DNA of 29,945 bases from DATKLX01 sp035542155 (GTDB taxonomy: Bacteria; Chloroflexota; Anaerolineae; Anaerolineales; Anaerolineaceae), in NCBI GenBank assembly GCA_035542155.1, contig DATKLX010000090.1, positions 1 to 29,945 on the forward strand, given 5' to 3'. Position 1 is the stretch's first letter. The number at the start of each line of letters is the position of its first letter. This document shows, one piece after another, positions 16,816 through 25,017 of this stretch. Made by a program: the position numbers and the translations under genes. A model generated the notes under the pieces. It was not told the DNA's origin. It was given only the letters and a program-made list of their open reading frames with translations, and did no database searches.

Positions 16816-19077
16816 TCACTGCGCCGTCGAGAAGGCGGGTAAAACGGTATACAGATAGAAATCTTTCCCCGAGACTTGCGAATGGTACACGGAAAGCACC
16901 CCTTGCGGATAGGTGGTCCTTAACGCGGCCAACCCTGCGGCGTCCTGCAGGTTGAGGACGAACAGCTTCGCGCGCGGGTCCGCCAGGGTGTCCGGGATTT
17001 GCTGGGGCCAGATGGCATAATCTTTGGTCGGGTAGCCGGCGTTGATCCCTACCAGGCGCGTATCCACCCAGTATGGATAACCCACCACCCAGGCGCTGTC
17101 TTTGTTCCCGATCGAATCGGCAAACCCGCGGATCACCGTTCCGATCTCCGAGGTGTTCCAGGAGTTCTGCAGGTATACCTTCTGGTACTGGTTGAAGACC
17201 AGGTCGAAATTCTGCAGGCTGGAGAAGACCACGAAAAACACGGTCAGCGCCACCGCAAACCGCGTCCCGGCTTTACGGCCCATCGTGCTGCGCAGGCCGG
17301 TCAGGAGCCCGTCCAGGCCGATCCCCAGGATGACGAAGACGGGAACGATCGCCCCAGAGGTGCGGTTGAGCGATGGGTTCTCCCCCGGAAAGGCCAGGGA
17401 AAGGATCGAGGGCAGCATCAGCACCGGCACAGAGAAGATCAGGAACAGGTCCACCCAGTGCCGACGCTGGACATACCGGACCAGCAGCAGTACGACCCCG
17501 GAGAAGAATAATACCGCCGAGATCAGGTCGAGCGCGGGCCGGTGAGTGACCGAGTGGACCCAGATTTCTCCGTCATCCCACCAGAACATGATGCTCGCCT
17601 TCCAAAGATTGTCGAGGAAGATCTGCAGCGGCGGCCCTGGGAGCGGCTGCTCGATGCCGCCGATCCGGCTGAGAGTGCGAAACCCGAACATCTCGGGATT
17701 ATCCACCGCATAGCGGAAGAGCGGCAGGAAGAGCAGGAAAGCCGCGCTGCCGAGCAGCACCAGGCCGAAGATCGCCTCCTTGCGATTCCCCTTCGATTGG
17801 GCGTGAATCCCATAGAGGATCACCCCCAGCACGACCAGGAAAGGCAGGATGCGGATCGAAGTATAGCCATGCAGCCCGATGCCCAGGAAAATTCCGGAGA
17901 GGACCATATCGTTGCGGCTGCGCCGGCGCAGCCCGCGGACCAGATAGTACAGCGTCGGCGCGACGAACAGCGGGTAGAGGGTGAACCGTAAGGCAATCCG
18001 GGTGAACATATTCGCCCAATAGGAAATCCCGGCGAACAATGCGGCGAAGAGGCCCACCCAGCGGTTGCCCACCTCTTTCCCCAGCAGGTAGATGAACGGC
18101 AGCGTGGCCAGCGCGGCGATCGCCGTGCCGATCTTCAGGCTCAAGAAGGTGACCCCGGTCTGGAAAATCTGGATCACCGCGACGGTCAGATAGAACTGGA
18201 GGGCCTCCCGCCCGGTATTGCGTGGAAAATAGATGTGGAGCTGCCCGGCAAGCACGTCCGAGACATCCAGCAGCTTCTCGGCGTGGTCGCTGACCATCTC
18301 TGGCGGTACCTGGTTGAGTTGGTAGAACTTGAAGAAAAAAGCCAGCGCTGCAACAAGGAGGACCAATAACGTCCAGCGATTGATGACCACGTTCCAGACC
18401 GGCCGGGTCACCAAAGCGCGCGCACGCTTCCAAAACCGCAGCCACTTTCCCTCGGGGATCCAGAAGGTGCGCAGGAAAAAGAACACCGACAGCAGCCATA
18501 CTGCCACGTTGAGCAGGTTGAAATCGTAGACCCCTGTGGTTTTGTCGCCGAAGAAATAAAACGCGACCATCGCCAGCAGGATACACACCACCACTTGCAA
18601 GACCGCCATCAAGGGATCATCACCGATGGACAGGCTCATCCTCTTTTCTTTGGCATCTGCCCTCGGCGGGGCCAGGATCCACTGCCTGCGGAAATAAGCC
18701 ACCCCCATCAACACCGCCGCGACTCCGTAAAGCAGAATCCCCAAACGAACCTTGCCCGGATCTGCCCGGCTGACCGGCTCCAGCAGAAACTGCGCGACCA
18801 GGGCCGCGCCCAACCCCAGCAGCCCAAAGGGAACCTGGCTGCGCGGCGCGGGGACCGGCTCGAGTGCCGGCTCTTCCTCGGCGTCGAACTCCGGCTCGAC
18901 TGTTTCTGTCTCTTCTTCGGTCCGGTAGAGCACAGTCCCGCTCATAGCGGGCTCTTCCACCTGGACCGGCTCGCCTTCTCGCGCGGGGAGATGCAGCCGC
19001 GAAGGTCGCCAAAATGCCAGCTTATCTTTTACATAATCGAGCACACTGGGTTCTTCGTCCATGTTCTGCGTCTTCAC
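16816..19077 (-). CDS. GT-C / PMT-type glycosyltransferase-like membrane protein (753 aa)
   Basis: A cytoplasmic, acidic and proline-rich N-terminus (about 1-80, many Glu) leads into two membrane helices, a linker, two more, and then a GT-C-type core starting near residue 235. After that helix comes NQVPPEMVSDHAEKLLDVSD, an acidic first-loop motif placed as in protein O-mannosyltransferase and ArnT relatives, then FPRNTGREALQFYL. About a dozen helices follow, and the last 130 residues are mostly soluble. Likely role: transfer of a sugar from a polyprenyl-phosphate donor at the outer membrane face; acceptor unknown. Start at 19077 has no strong ribosome site; an in-frame ATG at 19062 is an alternative. 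Confidence 0.82.
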   Translation of the reverse strand: MKTQNMDEEPSVLDYVKDKLAFWRPSRLHLPAREGEPVQVEEPAMSGTVLYRTEEETETVEPEFDAEEEPALEPVPAPRSQVPFGLLGLGAALVAQFLLEPVSRADPGKVRLGILLYGVAAVLMGVAYFRRQWILAPPRADAKEKRMSLSIGDDPLMAVLQVVVCILLAMVAFYFFGDKTTGVYDFNLLNVAVWLLSVFFFLRTFWIPEGKWLRFWKRARALVTRPVWNVVINRWTLLVLLVAALAFFFKFYQLNQVPPEMVSDHAEKLLDVSDVLAGQLHIYFPRNTGREALQFYLTVAVIQIFQTGVTFLSLKIGTAIAALATLPFIYLLGKEVGNRWVGLFAALFAGISYWANMFTRIALRFTLYPLFVAPTLYYLVRGLRRRSRNDMVLSGIFLGIGLHGYTSIRILPFLVVLGVILYGIHAQSKGNRKEAIFGLVLLGSAAFLLFLPLFRYAVDNPEMFGFRTLSRIGGIEQPLPGPPLQIFLDNLWKASIMFWWDDGEIWVHSVTHRPALDLISAVLFFSGVVLLLVRYVQRRHWVDLFLIFSVPVLMLPSILSLAFPGENPSLNRTSGAIVPVFVILGIGLDGLLTGLRSTMGRKAGTRFAVALTVFFVVFSSLQNFDLVFNQYQKVYLQNSWNTSEIGTVIRGFADSIGNKDSAWVVGYPYWVDTRLVGINAGYPTKDYAIWPQQIPDTLADPRAKLFVLNLQDAAGLAALRTTYPQGVLSVYHSQVSGKDFYLYTVLPAFSTAQ

Positions 19078-19145
19078 TCACCCAATCCACTGCCAACAGC
19101 TCATTCAGGTAATCTTACCCGACCAGGGGTCGCCTTGCAAGCACC

Positions 19146-19946
19146 TCACCGTTCCGCATACAGGTATCCCAGGTTCGGGTGTACCTGGTTAACCACGCTA
19201 CGCACCCGGAAACCATATTCGCGGAGGAACTTCTCCAGGTCGGCGTGCGAATACGCGCTGATTCCGTCGTGATACTCCATGACAATCCGCTGCACCTTCC
19301 CCAGTGCTGCGAGCGCTCGCTCCCCCGTCTGGAGCAGGATCGGGTACTCGGCCCCCTCGCAATCCAGCTTCAACAGATCAATTTGAGCGATCCCCAGCCG
19401 CTCGAGCACGTCGCACAGGGAAGAGCAAATCACCAGCCGGTTCCCCTCTTTGACCTGTTCCCGGGCTCCTTCCACGCTCTGCAGTTGCAGCGGCTCTCCG
19501 CCGCTCAGATCCAGCAACAGGTTCCCGCTAGCGCCCCATACCGCCTCCGGGTAAGCCTGCACGTTCTCGATCCGGTTCTGGGCGATGTTTTCTTTCAGCA
19601 GCTCGAAGGATTCGGCGAACGGCTCGAAGGCATAGACACGGTTTCGCGGGTGCCCCGCCGCCGCGAAGAGGGTAAACTCGCCAATCCCTGCTCCAATGTC
19701 GACCACGCTCCACCCCTCGCCGATGGGGCTGCCGAATTTTTCGTAAAACCGGTCGATGAAGGCTTCCTTCACACTCCAGATGTCCATCTTCCCGCGCACC
19801 AGGAAGGTCAGCCCGGAGCGGCGGAGATGGATCTTTTTCCGCGCCGATTTGTCCAGGTTCAGAAATGTGCGCACCACCAGCGGCCAGTTCTTCACCCCGG
19901 TCAGCAGCTCAACGATGGACAGCAGATAATAGGAGTATTTCTTCAT
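19146..19946 (-). CDS. FkbM family SAM-dependent methyltransferase
   Basis: This is a protein of about 266 aa with a Rossmann-type methyltransferase core. SAM-binding motif I is VVDIGAGIGEFTLFAA (about 80-95), followed by VYAFEPFAESFELLKENI and the family-typical DLLKLDCEGAEYPIL in the middle. FkbM enzymes usually O-methylate sugars or polyketides, and the setting among glycosyltransferases fits sugar methylation. ATG at 19946 is chosen; a GTG two codons upstream (19952) is possible, and neither has a clear ribosome site. The gene lies 11 nt after the next methyltransferase gene, so the two are probably one transcript. Confidence 0.85.
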   Translation of the reverse strand: MKKYSYYLLSIVELLTGVKNWPLVVRTFLNLDKSARKKIHLRRSGLTFLVRGKMDIWSVKEAFIDRFYEKFGSPIGEGWSVVDIGAGIGEFTLFAAAGHPRNRVYAFEPFAESFELLKENIAQNRIENVQAYPEAVWGASGNLLLDLSGGEPLQLQSVEGAREQVKEGNRLVICSSLCDVLERLGIAQIDLLKLDCEGAEYPILLQTGERALAALGKVQRIVMEYHDGISAYSHADLEKFLREYGFRVRSVVNQVHPNLGYLYAER

Positions 19947-19957
19947 CCCCACTCAAT

Positions 19958-20752
19958 CTAATTTTTCCGGGCGACAAAAAACGTGCAGACGCCTTCATCC
20001 GATTCGCGCCGGTCCAGAAAAGGCCGCGCCATCTGGTAGGGAATCCACAGGTTCCACTTCTGCTGGACCAGGATCCACTTCCCGGTCAGCCGGCGCCAGA
20101 ACAGCGCTGGCAGGCCAAACAGGTGGCCCGCCTCGAGAATGTGCAGCGCCTCGGGTGGAAAGTAGTCCCAGCAGCGCTCCAGTACGAAACCGGCGTTGTC
20201 CAGCCGCTTCTCCCACACCGCCGGCTCGTCGGTATGCGCGTGGCGGGCGATGCGGTTGAAAAACCGCCCATAAGCCGCCGCGGCTCCCTTCAGCCCCATC
20301 CTGCGCAAGGTCTGAGTCCCCCGCAGGTATTCCGGAAAACGCTGGTTGGGCACACAAAACAGGAACATTCCGCCCGTCTGGAGCACCCGCGAAGTTTCAC
20401 TCAGCACGGCATCGATGTGCGGGATATGCTCGAGCACGGAGGTTGAGGTCACACTGGCGAACCAGTGGTCCGGAAACGGCATCTTCGCTCCATCCGACTG
20501 CAGGACCATCCGGTACACGCCGCGCGACTGGGCCTCTCGGACCGGTTCGGCCCAGGGGTCCACGCCGATCTCCGGCGGCGGGTTGAACGCGACCGAGGCA
20601 AATTGCCCATCGCCGCAGCCCAGGTCCAGGATCGGCCGCGGGATCACGATCTCCTGGTAATAGGAATCTTCAACGGCGCGCAGCATCGCCCGGAAATACG
20701 GCAGGTCGCGAATGTGACGCCACAAAATTTGATCGCCCTGCGTCGCGTTCAT
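19958..20752 (-). CDS. Class I SAM-dependent methyltransferase (Methyltransf_11 type)
   Basis: This is a 264-aa protein. Motif I is ILDLGCGDGQ (41-50), then an acidic loop (IGVDPWAEPV), and SVTSTSVLEHIPHIDAVLSETSRVLQTGGMF, which matches the motif IV to post-motif region of Methyltransf_11 proteins. The C-terminal 80 residues are rich in Trp, Leu and Arg and may contact membrane or lipid. Its start codon overlaps the stop of the GT4 gene by 4 nt, so the two are probably translated together. The likely target is a sugar or a lipid-linked intermediate, but this rests on context alone. Confidence 0.85.
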   Translation of the reverse strand: MNATQGDQILWRHIRDLPYFRAMLRAVEDSYYQEIVIPRPILDLGCGDGQFASVAFNPPPEIGVDPWAEPVREAQSRGVYRMVLQSDGAKMPFPDHWFASVTSTSVLEHIPHIDAVLSETSRVLQTGGMFLFCVPNQRFPEYLRGTQTLRRMGLKGAAAAYGRFFNRIARHAHTDEPAVWEKRLDNAGFVLERCWDYFPPEALHILEAGHLFGLPALFWRRLTGKWILVQQKWNLWIPYQMARPFLDRRESDEGVCTFFVARKN

Positions 20753-21903
20753 CGTTTTTCGATCGTCTCTCGGAACAATGCCTCGTAGTGAGCGGCCACC
20801 GAATCTGGGGCGTACTGCCGCTTGATCGCCTCAGGGTCGCCGCAGTAATTCTCAGGCCGGTCAAGGAGACGGATTAATGCTTTTGCCAGGGCAAGGCTGT
20901 TGCGGGGCGGGACGATCTCACCCATGCCGGTGCAGGTCACCGGCTGCCGCACCCCGGGGATGTCTGTGGCGATCACCGGGGTCCCGCAGCTCATCGATTC
21001 GATCTGCACCATCCCAAATGACTCGGTTCCGTTGATGCTTGGCAGGACGGTCGCTCTGCATTCCTTGAAAAACGCAGCCAGTTCGGATGGAGCAAGGATC
21101 CCCAGAAAGGACCAGTGCCCATTCAACTGGTCGAGCATCGGCGCCAGCCGCGCCGCGTACTGCTCCTCACCGAGGACGTTCTGGTGCTGGCCCACGAAGA
21201 GAACGCGCGCGTCCGGGTGGTGTTTGAGCACCTCGGGCATTGCCTCGATCAGGTACTCGACCCCCTTTTCGGTCGCCAGCCGGGCCGCCATCCCGACAAT
21301 CTTTTGATCCTTTTGAATCTGGAATTTCTGGCGAAAGGCGGCCGCGTCCTGGTCGCCGGACTCGGGCAAGACCACCGGCGGCGCGATCACCTCGACCTTG
21401 TCCAGGTAATTCTTCAAGAACGGAGAATGCTCGGCGTAATCGCGAGTGTTGGTCACGATCCGGTTTGCATTGCGCGCGGAAATGTGGTTGGCAACGTGCG
21501 ATACCTGGTTGGCGACCCGGTGGATCAGCCCCGCCGGGAGCTGGAGGTCGCAGTGATAGGTTAGCACGACCGGCTTGCCCAGCAGGCGGGCCTGGATGGA
21601 GATCGGCGCCGCGTCCAGTTGGGGAACGTGGAGATTGACCACGTCTGCCTTGCGGGTCAGTTCCAGGGCCTGGATGCCCATCGTTGGCATTAAAACGCCC
21701 TTGCTGACCCGCCCAAGCACCCAGGGCCGCACGATCTCCACCCCATCGCGCACTTCCCGCGCCTTCAGGCTACGGTCGAACCGTGAGGTAATCACGGTGA
21801 CCTGGTGGCCGCGCTGGACCAGGGCACGCGCCAGCCGTTCAGTATAAATCGTCAGCCCGGAATAATGGGGACGGTAATACGTTAGAGCGATCAATATCCG
21901 CAT
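20749..21903 (-). CDS. GT4 family glycosyltransferase
   Basis: This is a 384-aa cytoplasmic GT-B enzyme. The N-terminal acceptor domain starts MRILIALTYYRPHYSGLTIY, with the glycine-containing loop of GT4 enzymes. The C-terminal donor domain has GMAARLATEKGVEYLIEA at about 204-221 and the nucleotide-sugar EX7E motif (E294 and E302, within GTESFGMVQIESMSCG). Such enzymes add hexoses to lipid or glycan acceptors on the inner membrane face. The specific sugar cannot be called. It is the first gene of the glycan block in transcription order, 51 nt after lepA, and is followed by two methyltransferases. Confidence 0.9.
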   Translation of the reverse strand: MRILIALTYYRPHYSGLTIYTERLARALVQRGHQVTVITSRFDRSLKAREVRDGVEIVRPWVLGRVSKGVLMPTMGIQALELTRKADVVNLHVPQLDAAPISIQARLLGKPVVLTYHCDLQLPAGLIHRVANQVSHVANHISARNANRIVTNTRDYAEHSPFLKNYLDKVEVIAPPVVLPESGDQDAAAFRQKFQIQKDQKIVGMAARLATEKGVEYLIEAMPEVLKHHPDARVLFVGQHQNVLGEEQYAARLAPMLDQLNGHWSFLGILAPSELAAFFKECRATVLPSINGTESFGMVQIESMSCGTPVIATDIPGVRQPVTCTGMGEIVPPRNSLALAKALIRLLDRPENYCGDPEAIKRQYAPDSVAAHYEALFRETIEKR

Positions 21904-21954
21904 AATACTTCCAAAATCACCTGGACGTAGCCGGGCGCCCCCCTCGTGCCGGCT

Positions 21955-23754
21955 TTACTCTTCTTCCAATCGCAGGATTGCCATAAAGGCTTCCTGAGGT
22001 ATCTCCACGCTGCCCACCATCTTCATCCGCCGCTTCCCGCGCTTCTGTTTTTCGAGCAGCTTCTTCTTGCGGGTGATATCGCCGCCATAGCACTTGGCCA
22101 GGACGTCTTTGCGCATCGCCTTGACGTTGGCCCGCGAGATCACCCTGCCGCTGGCTGCCGCCTGGATGGGTACGTCGAACAACTGGCGGGGGATGATCTC
22201 CTTCAGTTTGCTGACCAGCGCCTGGCCCTTGTGGTAAGCCTGGTCTTTGTGCACGATCGCCGCCAGCGCGTCGACCGGCTCTCCATTGACCAGCACCTCC
22301 AGCTTGACCAGCTTTTCCGGGCGGTAATCCGCCACCTGGTAATCCATCGAGGCGTACCCGCGCGTCCTGGATTTGAGCTCATCAAAAAAGTCGACGATTA
22401 GCTCAGAAAGCGGGATTTCAAAATCCAGTTGCACCCGGTTGGGCGCCGGGTACTCTTGCTCCAGGTAGATCCCACGCCGCTTGATCACCAGGTCCATGAT
22501 CGTCCCGTAATATTCGGTTGGCGTGATGATCTGCAGCTTCATCCACGGCTCGCGTACCTCGACCACGTTAGCCTCATCTGGCATCTGCGCCGGGGAGTCG
22601 ATTTGCATCACGGTGCCATCCACTAAAACTACCTCGTATTCGACAGACGGCGCGGTGACGACGATGTCCAGATCGTATTCACGCTCCAGCCGCTCCTGGA
22701 TGATCTCCATGTGGAAGAGGCCCAGAAAGCCGCAGCGGAAGCCGAAGTTCAACGCCTGCGAGGTCTCCGGTTCGTAGACCAGCGAGGCGTCGTTAAGCTG
22801 CAATTTCTCAATGGCGTCCTTCAGATCGGGGTAATCCTCGCCCTCGACCGGGTAAATCCCGGCAAAAACCATCGGCTTGACCCGCCGGTAGCCCGGCAGC
22901 GGCTCGGGAGCGGGCCGGGTAGTGTGGGTGAACGTATCCCCCACGCGGCACTCACGCACCGTCTTCAGCCCGGTAGCGATGTAGCCCACGTCGCCAGCCT
23001 CCAGATGATCCATAGGCCGCATCTGCGGCGAAAACACCCCGATCTCGACCGGCTTGATGTCCACGCCGGTCGCCATCAACCGCAGGCTGTCCGTGGGCAG
23101 GATCCGCCCGTCCATCACGCGCACGTAGGCGATCACGCCTTTATACGAATCGTAGTGGGAGTCGAAGATCAGCGCGCGCAACACCGCTTCGGGGGCGCCC
23201 CTGGGCGGCGGCACCTTCTGCACGATCTGCTCCAGCAGGCAGTCGACGTTGGTCCCTTCCTTGGCCGAGATGCGCAGGATTTCATCAGGCGGCGTTCCCA
23301 GCAGATTGCTGATATCCTGGGCAACCTCATCGGGCCGCGCCGAGGGCAGGTCGATTTTGTTGATCACCGGGATGATCACCAGGTCCGAGCCCAACGCCAG
23401 GTACAAGTTCGCCAGGGTCTGGGCTTCGATCCCCTGGGTGGCGTCGACCACCAGCACCGCTCCTTCGCAGGCTTCCAGCGCCCGGCTGACCTCGTAGTTG
23501 AAATCGACGTGCCCGGGGGTATCGATCAGATTTAATTCATAGGTTTTTCCATCCCTGGCGGTATAGTTCATCCGCACCGCCGAAGCTTTGATCGTTACAC
23601 CCTTCTCACGCTCCAGGTCCATGGTGTCGAGGACCTGTTCGGTCATTTCCCTATCGGAAATAGTCCCGGTCAATTGGAGCAGCCGGTCGGCCAGGGTCGA
23701 TTTCCCATGGTCGATATGCGCAATGATGCAGAAGTTGCGGATCAATTCCGTCAT
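21955..23754 (-). CDS. lepA: Elongation factor 4 (LepA)
   Basis: This 599-aa translational GTPase has the standard LepA length. The GTPase domain shows G1 AHIDHGKST (12-20), DTPGHVDF and NKIDLPSA. It is followed by the EF-G-like domains II and III (RCGFLGLFHMEI, typical of LepA) and the LepA-specific C-terminal domain (KKKLLEKQKRGKRRMKMVG). It acts on the ribosome, affecting stalled or pretranslocation states and subunit maturation. The ATG at 23754 has no ribosome-binding sequence, but a TATACT box lies just upstream. It is a typical core gene, and the 209-bp repeat begins 36 nt upstream of its start. Confidence 0.97.
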   Translation of the reverse strand: MTELIRNFCIIAHIDHGKSTLADRLLQLTGTISDREMTEQVLDTMDLEREKGVTIKASAVRMNYTARDGKTYELNLIDTPGHVDFNYEVSRALEACEGAVLVVDATQGIEAQTLANLYLALGSDLVIIPVINKIDLPSARPDEVAQDISNLLGTPPDEILRISAKEGTNVDCLLEQIVQKVPPPRGAPEAVLRALIFDSHYDSYKGVIAYVRVMDGRILPTDSLRLMATGVDIKPVEIGVFSPQMRPMDHLEAGDVGYIATGLKTVRECRVGDTFTHTTRPAPEPLPGYRRVKPMVFAGIYPVEGEDYPDLKDAIEKLQLNDASLVYEPETSQALNFGFRCGFLGLFHMEIIQERLEREYDLDIVVTAPSVEYEVVLVDGTVMQIDSPAQMPDEANVVEVREPWMKLQIITPTEYYGTIMDLVIKRRGIYLEQEYPAPNRVQLDFEIPLSELIVDFFDELKSRTRGYASMDYQVADYRPEKLVKLEVLVNGEPVDALAAIVHKDQAYHKGQALVSKLKEIIPRQLFDVPIQAAASGRVISRANVKAMRKDVLAKCYGGDITRKKKLLEKQKRGKRRMKMVGSVEIPQEAFMAILRLEEE

Positions 23755-23765
23755 AAGCGGAATGA

Positions 23766-23771
23766 AGTATA
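23766..23771 (-). promoter_or_regulatory. Putative -10 box for lepA
   Basis: The minus strand reads TATACT, ending 11 nt before the lepA ATG, preceded by two TTAAG units. No convincing -35 is seen. The short distance and the absence of a Shine-Dalgarno sequence would fit a near-leaderless transcript. Weak evidence. Confidence 0.3.
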
Positions 23772-23789
23772 CCTTAACTTAACTTAAAA

Positions 23790-23998
23790 GGAGAGAACAG
23801 AGGATATGTTGCGTAATAGCCAGGGGCGGTAAGAGATAATCAGTGGCCAAGAACGGAGAAAAAGTTCAAGCCGCTGAGGTAGCCGCTAAGCGGTCCGCAA
23901 TGTGCGGATTGGCCAGGGCCACCACCGCCGGTCAGATTACGGAAAGAACTGGGCCGTTTGGAGAGAAAGGCGTACTTAAGCATGCTGATACCTGAAAC
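23790..23998 (+). repeat. 209-bp inverted repeat, copy A
   Basis: This 209-nt stretch is the reverse complement of 27100-27308, with only two mismatches found by reading both copies base by base (within GAGGTAGCC and GCTGATACC here; GAGGTGGCC and GCTAATACC in the other copy). Identity stops abruptly at both ends. Inside are short hairpins: CCGCT-A-AGCGG, and TCCGCA-atg-TGCGGA. There are no terminal inverted repeats, no transposase and no obvious target duplication. A 47-codon frame (MLKYAFLSKRPSSF...) is open in both copies but is probably chance. Family and origin are unknown. Confidence 0.93.
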
Positions 23999-24007
23999 TG
24001 ATATTCT

Positions 24008-24047
24008 TCCTCCCCCAAAATCCTGCTTTGGGGATTTTGGGGGAGGA
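24008..24047. repeat. 16-bp perfect hairpin downstream of mevalonate kinase
   Basis: Arms 24008-24023 and 24032-24047 are perfectly complementary, with an 8-nt loop. The arm sequence (CCTCCCCCAAAATCC plus an outer T-A pair) gives a strong stem. It sits 26 nt past the mvk stop, where a terminator would be expected, but neither side has a T-tract. It could be a factor-assisted terminator, an RNA 3' stabiliser, or a small palindromic repeat. Together with copy A of the 209-bp repeat it fills the 318-nt gap between lepA and mvk. Confidence 0.7.
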
Positions 24048-24072
24048 TCAAAGAGGGTGTTGCTTTGCGCCC

Positions 24073-25014
24073 TTACTGCACACGGGTGGAGAATACCTGG
24101 GCTGCCCCGGCGGACTGGAGGGCGGCGATGATGGTGGGGGCGCTGGCCGGGTTGACGAGAGCGATCGTAATTCCGCCGCCGCCGCCGCCGGAGAGCTTGG
24201 CGCCCAGCGCGCCTGCCGTGCGCGCCGCTTCGACCAGGCGCTCCAGGTCAGGACTGGAGACGCCCATCTGCTGGAGAAGGACCTGATTCGCGTCCATCAG
24301 CGGTCCCATCTCCTCCGGGTGGCCCTGCTGGATGCAGTCCAGAGCGTGGTGGGCGAGGACGCCGATGCGGTCGAAGATGGGATTATAGCGGTCTGGCTCG
24401 GCCTCCCAGGCGGCGCGCACATCGCCCACGGCTTTGGCGGTCGGGCTGCGCACACCGGTATCGGCGACGACCAGGGTAAAAGGGACCGGAACCTGGAAGA
24501 GGCGCGGCGGCTGGCCTTTGATAAAGTAGACCGGCTGGCCGTAGGTGATCACGGTGTTATCAATCCCCGAGGGAGTGCCGTGGAGGCGCTTCTCGACCTC
24601 ATAGGCAAGGGAATTGACCTGCTCCGCGGGTAGGGAATGACCAAGGAAGGCGGAAAATGCGCGGATCAATGCGACGGAGACCGCAGCGCCCGAGCCCAAC
24701 CCCGCTGCGAGCGGGATGGTCGAAGTGATGCGCAGGGTGACCGCCAGGCTGCGATCGATGGAGAGGGCTGCCATCACACCGTGTGCGGCAATGGAAAGGG
24801 GGTGGTCGCCGGGGAGCTGGTCAAGCTCACTTTCCAGGCCAACGTCGGGGGCCTGAATGTGGACGGTTCCCGGTTTGCCGGTGATATTGGCCATAGCCAT
24901 GACTCTGGCGCGGACCTGGAAGACCGGAACGGCCAGCGCCGGGCGGCTGTAGACGGCGGCATGCTCGCCAAAGAGGATGCATTTCCCGGGGGCGGTGGCT
25001 GAGATGGCGGGCAT
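24073..25014 (-). CDS. mvk: Mevalonate kinase (GHMP family)
   Basis: This soluble kinase of about 313 aa phosphorylates mevalonate at the 5-hydroxyl. All three GHMP motifs are present: APGKCILFGEHAAVY near the N-terminus (about 8-22), PLAAGLGSGAAVS at about 100-112 (ATP-binding loop) and KLSGGGGGG near 272. The EKRLHGTPSGIDN segment (about 140-152) carries the catalytic-type Asp and matches mevalonate kinases rather than homoserine or galactose kinases. The start lies 3 nt after the ubiA stop and has no Shine-Dalgarno sequence, so translation is probably coupled to ubiA. Its coding strand is C-rich, unlike the other minus-strand genes here. Isopentenyl phosphate kinase lies 2.4 kb away beyond the repeat, consistent with the alternative mevalonate route. 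Confidence 0.9.
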   Translation of the reverse strand: MPAISATAPGKCILFGEHAAVYSRPALAVPVFQVRARVMAMANITGKPGTVHIQAPDVGLESELDQLPGDHPLSIAAHGVMAALSIDRSLAVTLRITSTIPLAAGLGSGAAVSVALIRAFSAFLGHSLPAEQVNSLAYEVEKRLHGTPSGIDNTVITYGQPVYFIKGQPPRLFQVPVPFTLVVADTGVRSPTAKAVGDVRAAWEAEPDRYNPIFDRIGVLAHHALDCIQQGHPEEMGPLMDANQVLLQQMGVSSPDLERLVEAARTAGALGAKLSGGGGGGITIALVNPASAPTIIAALQSAGAAQVFSTRVQ

Positions 25015-25017
25015 GGA

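Noticed and set aside
24173..24191. CCG-triplet run inside mevalonate kinase
   Set aside because: It encodes the normal glycine-rich GHMP motif 3, so it is not an independent repeat.
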